The notes under the pieces were generated by a model. It ran no database searches. It was not told the origin of the DNA and saw only the letters and a program-made list of their open reading frames with translations. From UBA7239 sp964509075 (GTDB lineage Bacteria; Pseudomonadota; Gammaproteobacteria; Pseudomonadales; UBA7239), in assembly GCA_964509075.1 (NCBI GenBank), contig CAZDWC010000002.1:186001-250000 (forward strand): a stretch of DNA of 64,000 bases, written 5' to 3'. Made by a program: the position numbers and the translations under genes. Within the stretch, counting starts at the first letter, position 1. Each line of letters begins with the position of its first letter. Positions 1 to 7,788 of the stretch are shown piece by piece.

Positions 1-822
1 CCAGATGGTTTGATCGCTGTTGGTCAGGTGGCAAAAAAATACAATCTCTACACCAAGATCACTGGCGGCCAACGCGTGGATCTGTTCGGTGCACGCGTGC
101 ATGAGTTGCCGTTGATCTGGAAAGAACTGATTGATGCCGGCTTTGAAACCGGGCACGCCTACGGCAAATCCGTGCGCACAGTGAAATCCTGTGTCGGCTC
201 CACCTGGTGCCGCTACGGCGTGCAGGATTCCGTCGGCATGGCCATCAGGATCGAGAATCGCTACAAAGGTTTGCGCGCACCGCACAAGCTGAAATTCGCC
301 GTCTCCGGCTGCACACGCGAATGCGCGGAAGCGCAAAGCAAGGATGTCGGCATCATCGCCACGGAAAAAGGCTGGAACCTGTACCTTTGCGGCAATGGCG
401 GCATGCGCCCGCGCCACGCAGAACTGTTTGCCACCGATCTCGATGACGAAACACTGATTCGCTACATTGATCGCTTCCTGATGTTTTATGTTGAAACAGC
501 AGACCGCCTGCAACGCACTTCCGTGTGGCGCGAGAATCTGGAAGGTGGACTGGATTATCTGCGTGAGGTGGTGATCAACGACTCACTGGGTATGGCCGCC
601 GAACTGGAACAACGAATGGCACATGTCGTTGCGACTTATCAATGTGAATGGAGAACCACCATCAACGATGCGGAAAAGCTGAAACGTTTCCGTTCGTTCA
701 TCAACGCGCCGGAAGCGCCCGACAACAACATTGTCTTTGTCAGTGAACGGCAGCAGATTCGCCCCGCCACTGCCGAGGAAAAACAATCCCTGCGCATCCC
801 TGCACGAGAACTTGCTGTATGA
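1..822 (+). CDS. nirB: Nitrite reductase [NAD(P)H] large subunit, C-terminal part (5' truncated by window edge)
   Basis: This is the C-terminal 273 residues of the cytoplasmic siroheme nitrite reductase, which reduces nitrite to ammonium with NAD(P)H. The frame is open from base 1, so the start lies outside the window; the TTG at base 10 is internal. The four cysteines that bind the 4Fe-4S cluster and siroheme are visible in SCVGSTWCRYG and in VSGCTRECAEAQ, both near-invariant in NirB. The stop codon overlaps the nirD start in an ATGA junction, so the two subunits are translationally coupled. The N-terminal FAD/NAD and BFD-like [2Fe-2S] domains must lie upstream and are not seen. Confidence 0.96.
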   Translation, partial: PDGLIAVGQVAKKYNLYTKITGGQRVDLFGARVHELPLIWKELIDAGFETGHAYGKSVRTVKSCVGSTWCRYGVQDSVGMAIRIENRYKGLRAPHKLKFAVSGCTRECAEAQSKDVGIIATEKGWNLYLCGNGGMRPRHAELFATDLDDETLIRYIDRFLMFYVETADRLQRTSVWRENLEGGLDYLREVVINDSLGMAAELEQRMAHVVATYQCEWRTTINDAEKLKRFRSFINAPEAPDNNIVFVSERQQIRPATAEEKQSLRIPARELAV

Positions 823-1187
823 ACACTGCCACTGCCGAACAAATGCACGCCCCATCGCCTGGTGAATGGGTCGATATCTGCCACGTGAATGATCTGGTTC
901 CCAACTCCGGCATCAGCGCCTTGATTGATGACAGACAAGCCGCCATTTTCTACGTGCCGGATGCATCGCCTGCCGTGTATGCGCTGGACAACTGGTGTCC
1001 GGCAGCCGGCGCCAACCTGCTGTCACGCGGCATGGTGGGCGACATCAAGGGCCAACTGGTTGTGGCCTCACCGCTGTACAAGGAGCACTATGTGCTCAGC
1101 AGCGGTGCATGTCTGGAAAAACCGCTCAGTGTGCGTGTGTGGCCGGTGTGTGTACAAGGTGAACGCGTGTTGCTGCAGACACCGTAG
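819..1187 (+). CDS. nirD: Nitrite reductase small subunit NirD
   Basis: A 122-residue Rieske-fold protein that partners NirB in assimilatory or detoxifying nitrite reduction. The segment WCPAAGANLLSRG occupies the place of the first Rieske ligand loop, and SPLYKEHYVLSSGAC the second. The histidine-containing CxH pairs of true Rieske proteins are missing, as is usual for NirD, so it is probably structural and binds no cluster. The ATG overlaps the nirB stop. No clear terminator follows; the 19 bases to the next, convergent gene contain only a short palindrome. Confidence 0.93.
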   Translation: MNTATAEQMHAPSPGEWVDICHVNDLVPNSGISALIDDRQAAIFYVPDASPAVYALDNWCPAAGANLLSRGMVGDIKGQLVVASPLYKEHYVLSSGACLEKPLSVRVWPVCVQGERVLLQTP

Positions 1188-1206
1188 GTAACGGCATGCC
1201 GTGACT

Positions 1207-1971
1207 CTACAAAACAAACGGCAACACTGCTTTTCGCTCCGCTGGATAATCCGCAAAGTGCTCGCGATACCAGCGGTGCGATGACAAGGCCTTCGGAATC
1301 AGGTTGGCCGCCGTAAAGCAGACAAATGCGAACGCTGGCAGTGACCAGCCGGCCAGCGCAAATCCCGTCCATTGCAACATCTCACCAAGATAATTCGGAC
1401 AGGATACAAAACGATAAGCACCGCCATGCGGAATCTTGTAACCGGTTTCCCCCGGCTGGCGCAGGTTGCGCAGAATGGAGTCCGATTGTTTCGCCAATGC
1501 AAACCCAGCGACAAACAACAACAACCCCAGAATAAAACGCGGGTCCGTCAACCACGCATCACCGTGCAGATGTGAACCCAGTTGCGATAGAAACCAACCG
1601 TTCAGCGCACCATTGGCGGCATTGAAGGCCACACCAAACAGCAACAGGATAATCTTGTACTGCGCGCCGGGTTTCACCCGCAACTGGAAAGGATAGATAA
1701 ATGCGCGGTGGAAATAGTGAATCTGGTAAATGGCGAAAAGCATCAAGGGAGCAATTGCCAACCGGTGTTCACCTTGCCAATAAAACCACAACATGCAGGC
1801 AAACGATGGCAGCTCCAGAATGAACCAGCCCAATCGCATGTTGACACCCGGACCCCAGCCTTCGCGCTCCTGCTTGCCATACGGCGCAGAGACAAACATC
1901 AGAATCAGGAACAACAACAAGGCTGCTGCAAAGACTCCCTGCAACAACGCATCAAATATCGCCATACTCAT
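1207..1971 (-). CDS. Steroid 5-alpha-reductase family membrane protein (3-oxo-5-alpha-steroid 4-dehydrogenase-like)
   Basis: A polytopic membrane protein of 254 residues. The C-terminal third has the signature of the 5-alpha-reductase/isoprenylcysteine methyltransferase-like fold: CPNYLGEMLQWTGFALAG, then RWYREHFADYPAERKAVLPF. These align by eye with the NADPH-binding end of SRD5A1-type enzymes. I chose the ATG at 1971 rather than the longer frame because AAAGGAGTG lies just upstream on the minus strand. The bacterial substrate is unknown; a steroid, polyprenol or fatty enone are all possible. It is convergent with nirD and follows the GH5 gene on the same strand, 111 bases away. The family call is good; the reaction is inference. 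Confidence 0.8.
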   Translation of the reverse strand: MSMAIFDALLQGVFAAALLLFLILMFVSAPYGKQEREGWGPGVNMRLGWFILELPSFACMLWFYWQGEHRLAIAPLMLFAIYQIHYFHRAFIYPFQLRVKPGAQYKIILLLFGVAFNAANGALNGWFLSQLGSHLHGDAWLTDPRFILGLLLFVAGFALAKQSDSILRNLRQPGETGYKIPHGGAYRFVSCPNYLGEMLQWTGFALAGWSLPAFAFVCFTAANLIPKALSSHRWYREHFADYPAERKAVLPFVL

Positions 1972-2082
1972 CGCACAACACTCCTTTCGTGTTACCCCAT
2001 TCACGACGCGTGGCGATGATAGCAGCAAAAAACGGCACATTCCCTGTGCCCAGAGGTCAAACAAATTCGTCTTGCCAATACA

Positions 2083-3522
2083 TCAGGGAGCTGTCAGGGT
2101 CACACTGGCCTTGCCTGACTGTGTGCTGGCACACAGCAGTTTCTGACCACTGACACTGCAACTGACAGATACGGCAGTACCGTTGTAGTTGATGGCCTTG
2201 CCCGTTGCATAACCCGCCGGCAGGAAAATCTCGGTCTGCCCCTGATTCGCATTATTGATCCAGCTGTAGGTAAAACCCTTGCTGGTGCGTTTGAAGGAAA
2301 CCGGCGTGCCAGCCGTGATTTGCGGATACGGACGCGGCGTGAACAATTTGCTGCGCAAATTGCCGTTGCCATCGACGATACTCAGGTTCTCATCGTTCCA
2401 GCCATCTTTCTTCGCGCTGCTCCAGCCCGGTGTCCAGTTCCACTGCGTACCTGACACAAAGTTGGCGTCCAGCCACGTGTACAGCGATTCAATGTAGCTC
2501 GCAGCATTGCTCACGGAATAATTGGCGCCGTATTCGCCCAGCAGCATCGGCGCGCTCCAGCTTTTGGCCTTGTTGAGCATTTTATTGAGCGAACCCGCCG
2601 GGCTGTTGCCCCACCAGAAACCCAGCATCACTACATTGCCATCGTAAAAATGCGGCGAGTACACGATATTGCTGAAACTGGAACGCGGGATGTTGTTGTC
2701 CGGCGTACCGGAAGACACCAGCGCATGCGGCGGCACAAACAGGATGCGCTCGGGATCGCGATCGCGAATCGCCGCACCCACGGCTTCATACAGATTGTAA
2801 AGTTCGGTATCGGTTCCCCACGGCTCATTGATCAACTCGTAACCGATCACGTTGGCGTGGGTAGACATGCGATCCGCCACCGCTTTCACCATCGCCACAT
2901 AGCGTGTTTTCGCTCCTTCGCTGTCTTTGTGGAACTCGCTCCAGGTGGCGTGGTGCGAAGTATCAAAAATCATGTTGGCACCCCAGCCGGAGCAGCTGGA
3001 GTCATTTTTCGGTGTCTGCAACCCGATGGATGAATGCACGGCCCACGACGGGAAACCTTCACCACAGCCGCCCAGCGAATAACGTGAATAGGCGTCCTGA
3101 TGGAAATCGACAATCACTTTCAGCCCGCGCGCTTCAGCCGCCTGCACCACCTGTTCGTAGTAATCGAGATAACTGTTGTCGTAGTTGCAGCGCGTCGGCT
3201 CGAACGCTTCCCAGGTAAACAGCAGGCGTACGGTATTGAGGCCCCAGCCCGCCAGTGGATTCAACTTGTTGGTGTCGGTGAGTGCACGAAACGGCGGCAC
3301 CTTGGCGTCTCCGGTGGCATTGACGCCACGCAACAGCACCACACGCCCGGCAGCGTCCTTCAGATAATTGCCATCTACGTGCAGCGGAGCCGGTGACGGA
3401 TGCGGCGTACCGTAACTGGGAACCGGGCAGGTATCGACTGCCTGTGCATTCGGCAACATGACACTGGCAGCAGCACTCGCCAGTGCGACAACTGCGAGAT
3501 GAAAACGAGAAATTTTGCGCAT
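2083..3522 (-). CDS. Secreted glycoside hydrolase family 5, endoglycoceramidase-like
   Basis: A 479-residue exported glycosidase. Residues 1-28 form a signal peptide (basic start, hydrophobic core, cleavage near NAQA-VD). The GH5 TIM barrel follows: LRGVNATG near 65-71, DFHQDAYSRY at 139-148, the acid/base glutamate in ELINEPWG (E233) and the nucleophile in LLGEYGA (E330). The HQD-YSRY motif and the small C-terminal beta domain (about 390-479) resemble endoglycoceramidases and related GH5 enzymes, so a glycolipid or beta-glucoside is the likely substrate; this is inference. The start is the ATG at 3522, six bases after GGAG; the GTG twelve bases upstream is part of that ribosome-binding region. 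Three direct repeats lie 70-125 bases upstream. Confidence 0.88.
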   Translation of the reverse strand: MRKISRFHLAVVALASAAASVMLPNAQAVDTCPVPSYGTPHPSPAPLHVDGNYLKDAAGRVVLLRGVNATGDAKVPPFRALTDTNKLNPLAGWGLNTVRLLFTWEAFEPTRCNYDNSYLDYYEQVVQAAEARGLKVIVDFHQDAYSRYSLGGCGEGFPSWAVHSSIGLQTPKNDSSCSGWGANMIFDTSHHATWSEFHKDSEGAKTRYVAMVKAVADRMSTHANVIGYELINEPWGTDTELYNLYEAVGAAIRDRDPERILFVPPHALVSSGTPDNNIPRSSFSNIVYSPHFYDGNVVMLGFWWGNSPAGSLNKMLNKAKSWSAPMLLGEYGANYSVSNAASYIESLYTWLDANFVSGTQWNWTPGWSSAKKDGWNDENLSIVDGNGNLRSKLFTPRPYPQITAGTPVSFKRTSKGFTYSWINNANQGQTEIFLPAGYATGKAINYNGTAVSVSCSVSGQKLLCASTQSGKASVTLTAP

Positions 3523-3590
3523 GATCCACTCCACTGTGGTTGTATTGGAGTTTCACTATGCCTGCAGCGAGCCGGCAAGACTGTCAATTG

Positions 3591-3646
3591 TTTTACGGTT
3601 TCAAAAAGGATTTACAGCTTGCAAAAAGTTTTAGCGTTTCAAAAAG
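3591..3646. repeat. Three imperfect direct repeats upstream of the GH5 gene
   Basis: Three successive units end in TTTCAAAAAG or TTGCAAAAAG: 3591-3608 (ttttacggtttcaaaaag), 3610-3628 (atttacagcttgcaaaaag) and 3629-3646 (ttttagcgtttcaaaaag). They fill most of the noncoding strip between the GH5 start (3522) and the Crp-like gene end (3651). Spacing of about two helical turns fits an operator array or phased A-tracts. No binding protein is known. Confidence 0.6.
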
Positions 3647-3650
3647 CACA

Positions 3651-4334
3651 CTAGCCGACCAATATCCCCAACAGCGCATCCATGTCGCGTATCACCATAT
3701 TGCCGTAGTGATAGTCAATCCAGCCGGCATTTTTCCAAACCTGCAAGGGTTTGTGGATACTCTGGCGCGTCACACCGCCCATGTCTGCCAACTGATCCTG
3801 CGACAACGCCACATCGATGTGATAACTGCCATCGGCCTGCTGCGTGCCAAAGTGGAAGGCCAGATAGGTAATGATGCCGGCGATATTCTGCTCAATGCTC
3901 ATCTGATGACGCGCGACCTGCACCATCTGCAACAGGCGCAGGTTTTTTGCCAGCCTGATGGCAACCGCATTGGCGAATGCCGTGTGCATCTGCATGGCCT
4001 GCAAAAAACAATGCCGGGGCAACAGGCTGATGGTGCAATCCGTCAATGCCGTCATCACTGCAAAATGCGGCTTGTTGGCCAGCAACTCGCAGTCACCCAG
4101 ATAATCACCCGCCCTGGCGATACCGATAAAGGTGGAATCACCCGACGGCGCATCAATCCTGAACTGCACCAGTCCACTGTCGATGAAATACAGGCCACGT
4201 GCCGATTCGCCCTGAGCGAACACCATGGCGCCACGTGCATGCCTGCACACCTGTATCTGGCGCTGCAGAATCCTGCCATCGTTTTCGGGCAATTGCGCCA
4301 GCAGCGGGTGAGTGAGCGTGTGCAGGTTTTCCAT
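3651..4334 (-). CDS. Crp/Fnr family transcriptional regulator
   Basis: A 227-residue protein with an N-terminal cyclic-nucleotide-binding-fold sensor (about 20-125; GDYLGDCELLANKPHFAV is the hinge-side strand region) and a C-terminal winged helix (about 145-220; ALSQDQLADMGGVTRQSIHK is the recognition helix-turn-helix). The FNR iron-sulfur cysteine cluster at the N-terminus is absent, so oxygen sensing by that mechanism is unlikely. The ligand cannot be read. It is divergent from the chemoreceptor gene (69 bases apart) and lies immediately upstream of the GH5 gene on the same strand, making those neighbours plausible targets. Confidence 0.88.
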   Translation of the reverse strand: MENLHTLTHPLLAQLPENDGRILQRQIQVCRHARGAMVFAQGESARGLYFIDSGLVQFRIDAPSGDSTFIGIARAGDYLGDCELLANKPHFAVMTALTDCTISLLPRHCFLQAMQMHTAFANAVAIRLAKNLRLLQMVQVARHQMSIEQNIAGIITYLAFHFGTQQADGSYHIDVALSQDQLADMGGVTRQSIHKPLQVWKNAGWIDYHYGNMVIRDMDALLGILVG

Positions 4335-4403
4335 GGCGGCAACATTCGCAAATTTGGCATCCCTGGTCTAGTGTTGAAAGTGGATTACCCGATGGAGTGG
4401 ATC

Positions 4404-5999
4404 ATGTCTTTTCGTACACGCATCCTGATGGTGGGGCTCACAGGTGCCTGCGCCGCATTACTGGTGGGCATTGTCGCCCTGACCACACAATGGCAGCTGG
4501 ACCGCGTCATTGCCCGCAACACTGTGCTCACACAGGCCATTCGCAACCATATGGAAATGGACATGATGCACGATGCCATCCGCGGCGATGTGTTGTCAGC
4601 ACTGCTGGCTGCCAGCCACGCCAATCCCGAGGAAAGCAAGGCTGCCGCCCAGAGTTTGCGCGAGCATGCCGACTGGTTTAGCCGGCAGCTGCAGGCAAAT
4701 CTGGATCTCCCGCTCAGTGCAGAAGACCATCAGGCGATAGCCGTCATCAAGCCGGCACTGGATGCCTATCTGAAAGCCGCAGAAAGCATGGTCAGCCAAA
4801 GCAGTGCAGGCAACACGACCGGTCTGCATGCGTTCGAACAGGCATTTTCAGCATTGGAAACCGACAACGAAGCTGTGAGCGACCTGCTCGCAAACTCCAT
4901 GCAACAAGGCGAGGGTGAACTGCAGGCGGCAACCCGCAACAGCCATTACATGATGGCGATGGCGATACTGTTCACGATTTCCGCCGTGGCCTGGCTGGCA
5001 CGCAGGATCTCGATCCAGATGGCAGACATGCTGGGTGGCGAACCGGAGGTGGCCATCGCACTGATCAACAACCTGACTAACGGCGATCTCGATACCCGTA
5101 TTGATGCCAGCAACGCCAAACAGGGCAGCGTGCTCGCCGCCATTGTTGTCATGCGCAGCAATCTGCTCACCATTCTTGCCGAAGCCCGCCGAAGCTTGTC
5201 CAGTGTCGTACCCGAACTGACTTCCGCCGCGGAGCAAACGCGAGAGGATATGCGACAGCAGCGCGACGAAACCGACACCATCGTCAGCGCCACCACACAA
5301 CTGGCAACCGCCTCACAGGAAGTGGCACAGAATGCAACGCTGGTCGCGTCCTCAACCCAGGATGCCCGCAGTCTGGCAGCCCAGGGCAAACAAGCTGTCG
5401 AGCAGGCAATACAGGCCAACAGCGAGCTGTCATCGCATATGCATGATGCCGTCAACGTGGTGGAAAAACTCAATCAGGGCACACAAGAAATCACCACCTT
5501 CGTCGAAGTGATTCGCACCATTGCCGAACAGACCAACCTGTTGGCACTCAATGCCGCTATCGAAGCCGCACGCGCCGGTGAACAAGGCAGGGGCTTTGCA
5601 GTAGTGGCCGACGAAGTGCGCACCCTGGCTCAACGCTCGCAGGGAGCCACACGTGAAATCGAGCAGATCATCGCCACATTGGCCCAAACATCCAGCCAGG
5701 CAACGGAAAGCATACGCACTGGCGGCAACCTGGCTGAAGCCAGCGTGGAACGCACATCGCAACTCGGCAATCTGCTCGACACCATCAATCGCGCTGTCGG
5801 TGCCGTAGATGAAGGCAATACCCAGATCGCCACGGCCGCCGAAGAGCAGAGTTACGTCACCCGCAACATCAACAGCAACATCGAGCGCATTGCCCATATC
5901 GCCCGCGCTGCCACCGATGCCGCCGAACGCACCATGCAGGCCGTACACTCTGTCCAGGCAGCCACCGAGCATCTGGAAAAAATGTCCGCACACAGGTAA
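4404..5999 (+). CDS. Methyl-accepting chemotaxis protein
   Basis: A 531-residue transmembrane chemoreceptor. TM1 is about residues 8-28, a helical periplasmic sensor spans about 30-180, TM2 about 182-199, and a short HAMP-like segment follows. The cytoplasmic coiled coil carries the conserved hairpin IRTIAEQTNLLALNAAIEAAR at 370-390 and on to VADEVRTLAQRS, which binds CheA and CheW. The long open frame extends far upstream, but the ATG at 4404 is preceded by GGAG at proper spacing, and upstream codons run antisense to the Crp-like gene. The C-terminus ends at TAA 5997-5999; the next 22 codons stay open and repetitive (see repeat at 6000). No CheBR-binding pentapeptide is visible. Confidence 0.93.
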   Translation: MSFRTRILMVGLTGACAALLVGIVALTTQWQLDRVIARNTVLTQAIRNHMEMDMMHDAIRGDVLSALLAASHANPEESKAAAQSLREHADWFSRQLQANLDLPLSAEDHQAIAVIKPALDAYLKAAESMVSQSSAGNTTGLHAFEQAFSALETDNEAVSDLLANSMQQGEGELQAATRNSHYMMAMAILFTISAVAWLARRISIQMADMLGGEPEVAIALINNLTNGDLDTRIDASNAKQGSVLAAIVVMRSNLLTILAEARRSLSSVVPELTSAAEQTREDMRQQRDETDTIVSATTQLATASQEVAQNATLVASSTQDARSLAAQGKQAVEQAIQANSELSSHMHDAVNVVEKLNQGTQEITTFVEVIRTIAEQTNLLALNAAIEAARAGEQGRGFAVVADEVRTLAQRSQGATREIEQIIATLAQTSSQATESIRTGGNLAEASVERTSQLGNLLDTINRAVGAVDEGNTQIATAAEEQSYVTRNINSNIERIAHIARAATDAAERTMQAVHSVQAATEHLEKMSAHR

Positions 6000-6071
6000 G
6001 TCGAGAAACAGAGGCGCGTCGAGAAGAAGCGGCGCGCCGAGAAGAAACATCACATCGAGAAGAAGTAGCAC
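6000..6071 (+). repeat. Four tandem 18-bp repeats after the chemoreceptor stop codon
   Basis: Four contiguous 18-bp units occupy 6000-6017, 6018-6035, 6036-6053 and 6054-6071. Their core is (G/A)(T/C)CGAGAAG followed by purine-rich sequence. They begin at the base after the chemoreceptor TAA and keep its reading frame; read through, they would encode VEKQRR-VEKKRR-AEKKHH-IEKK and then TAG. The unit length of six codons suggests a repeat that arose in coding sequence. Confidence 0.8.
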
Positions 6072-6101
6072 AAGGGGCTTGGCTGTCGTTACAATCCCGG
6101 C

Positions 6102-7772
6102 ATGCACGATCATCGCCCCGATCTCCTCGCGCAACACCCGCTACAGGACAATTACCGCCTGTTGCGCATCTACGCCTGGTACCGGGCATTGCTTGCCAGT
6201 GCGCTGCTCGGCATGTTTGCAACCGGCTTCGGCCAACAAACTCTCGGCAACAGTTTTCCGCAACTCTATGGCAGCACTGCCGCGCTCTATACGCTGGCCA
6301 ACCTGATCACACTGACGCGTCTGCTGCTGTTCAAGACCGCGCCGACTACTCGCCATATTTTCACCATCTGTCTCGCGGATATTGTCGCCCTGTCGCTGAT
6401 CATGTTTTGCAGCGGAGGCGTCAGCACAGGCCTTGGCCTGCTGATTTTCATCACCGTCGCCGCCGGCAGTATCTTCCTGCAGGGGCAGATTGCCACCCTG
6501 CTGGCCGCCATTGCCTGTATCGCCATCCTTGCAGAAAGCGTGGCCAGTGGTTATTGGCGCAACAATGAAGCCAATCCTCTGGCGGCTGCGCTACTGGGCA
6601 TCCTGCTGTTTGTCACATCGCAATTATTCCAGTACCTCACACGCCGTATCCGCACTTCACAACAGGATGCTGCCGAACAGGCAGCCCACGCCGAAATATT
6701 GCAACGGCTGAACGAAATGATTGTGCAGCGCATGCACACCGGCATTGCCGTACTCGACGGCAACCAGCGCATCATTCTCTACAACGAGGCCGCTGCGCGC
6801 TTGCTGTACCTGCCATTGCAACCCGATCCGCGCGACCACTTATCCCTGAAACGCTACCCGCAACTGGAGCGCTGCCTGCAGCACTGGAACAGCAATCCAC
6901 AACAACGCCCGGAGCCTCTGCAAATAGAGGAGGGCACGCCGGAAATCCAGATCAACTTTGCCAGACTGGAGCAATTGCCAGCTGCGAATATTTCCACTGG
7001 CGCATTCGTACAGATACGTGAAAACATGGCATTCCATCATCTGTTGATGTTTGTCGAAGATACCCGACAGATTTCGCAACGCGCCCAACAAATGAAACTG
7101 GCTTCACTCGGCCATCTCACTGCAAATATTGCCCATGAAGTGCGCAACCCGCTCGGCGCCATCAGCCACGCTGCGCAATTACTGGCCGAATCAGACCAGC
7201 TTTGCGATCCGGATCGCCGGCTTGCCAGCATCATCCAGAACCACTCGGTGCGTGTGAATCAGATTATCGAAAATGTCCTGCAGCTGTCGCGCCGCAAGGC
7301 ACCGCTCCCGGAGCGCCGCGATCTTTGCGAATGGCTGCGCCACTTTACAAAACAGCATCAGCAAACACACAGCAAACCGGTAGATATTGAACTGCAGTTG
7401 CCTGCAGAACCACTTTTTGTGCATATGGATTTCAGCCAGCTGGAGCAGGTTTTGAACAACCTGTGCAGCAATGGCCTGCGCTACAGCGAAAAACTGACCG
7501 GGCAGGCCGTAATCGCCTTGCACGCCTATTGGCACCCCAGCCTCGATGTGCCCTGCGTGGATATCATCGACTACGGCGCCGGCATCAGCGAACAGGATCG
7601 CAGCAACATCTTTGAACCGTTCTTCACAACGGAGCAGCAAGGGACAGGGCTCGGTCTCTACATCGCCCGCGAACTGTGCCTGATCAATCAGGCCAGCCTC
7701 GATTACAAGCGCACCGGCGATGGCCGCAGCTGTTTCCAGATCACCTTTCCCCATCCCAACAAAATATTGTGA
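6102..7772 (+). CDS. pilS: Type IV pilus sensor histidine kinase PilS
   Basis: A 556-residue inner-membrane kinase that, with PilR, controls sigma-54-dependent pilus genes. About six N-terminal hydrophobic helices (roughly 25-180) match the P. aeruginosa PilS topology. A PAS-like segment follows (about 200-315), then the phosphoacceptor H-box ANIAHEVRNPLGAI with H345, the N-box NNLCSNGLRYS, and the G-boxes DYGAGIS and GTGLGLYIARELC. The start ATG at 6102 has only a weak ribosome-binding site. The pilR start lies 16 bases after the stop, so the two genes form one operon. P. aeruginosa PilS is known to sense pilin levels in the membrane; that role is inferred here. Confidence 0.95.
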   Translation: MHDHRPDLLAQHPLQDNYRLLRIYAWYRALLASALLGMFATGFGQQTLGNSFPQLYGSTAALYTLANLITLTRLLLFKTAPTTRHIFTICLADIVALSLIMFCSGGVSTGLGLLIFITVAAGSIFLQGQIATLLAAIACIAILAESVASGYWRNNEANPLAAALLGILLFVTSQLFQYLTRRIRTSQQDAAEQAAHAEILQRLNEMIVQRMHTGIAVLDGNQRIILYNEAAARLLYLPLQPDPRDHLSLKRYPQLERCLQHWNSNPQQRPEPLQIEEGTPEIQINFARLEQLPAANISTGAFVQIRENMAFHHLLMFVEDTRQISQRAQQMKLASLGHLTANIAHEVRNPLGAISHAAQLLAESDQLCDPDRRLASIIQNHSVRVNQIIENVLQLSRRKAPLPERRDLCEWLRHFTKQHQQTHSKPVDIELQLPAEPLFVHMDFSQLEQVLNNLCSNGLRYSEKLTGQAVIALHAYWHPSLDVPCVDIIDYGAGISEQDRSNIFEPFFTTEQQGTGLGLYIARELCLINQASLDYKRTGDGRSCFQITFPHPNKIL

Positions 7773-7788
7773 CGATTACTGAAAAGCG

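Noticed and set aside
10..822. TTG at base 10 as the start of nirB
   Set aside because: The frame is open to the window edge, and NirB needs a long N-terminal flavin domain; this is the 3' part of the gene.
1188..1206. A palindrome ACGGCATGCCGT after nirD as a terminator
   Set aside because: The stem is short, has essentially no loop and is not followed by a T-run on either strand.
3540..4403. N-terminal extension of the chemoreceptor frame
   Set aside because: It lies antisense to the Crp-like gene, and the ATG at 4404 has a proper ribosome-binding site followed directly by a transmembrane helix.
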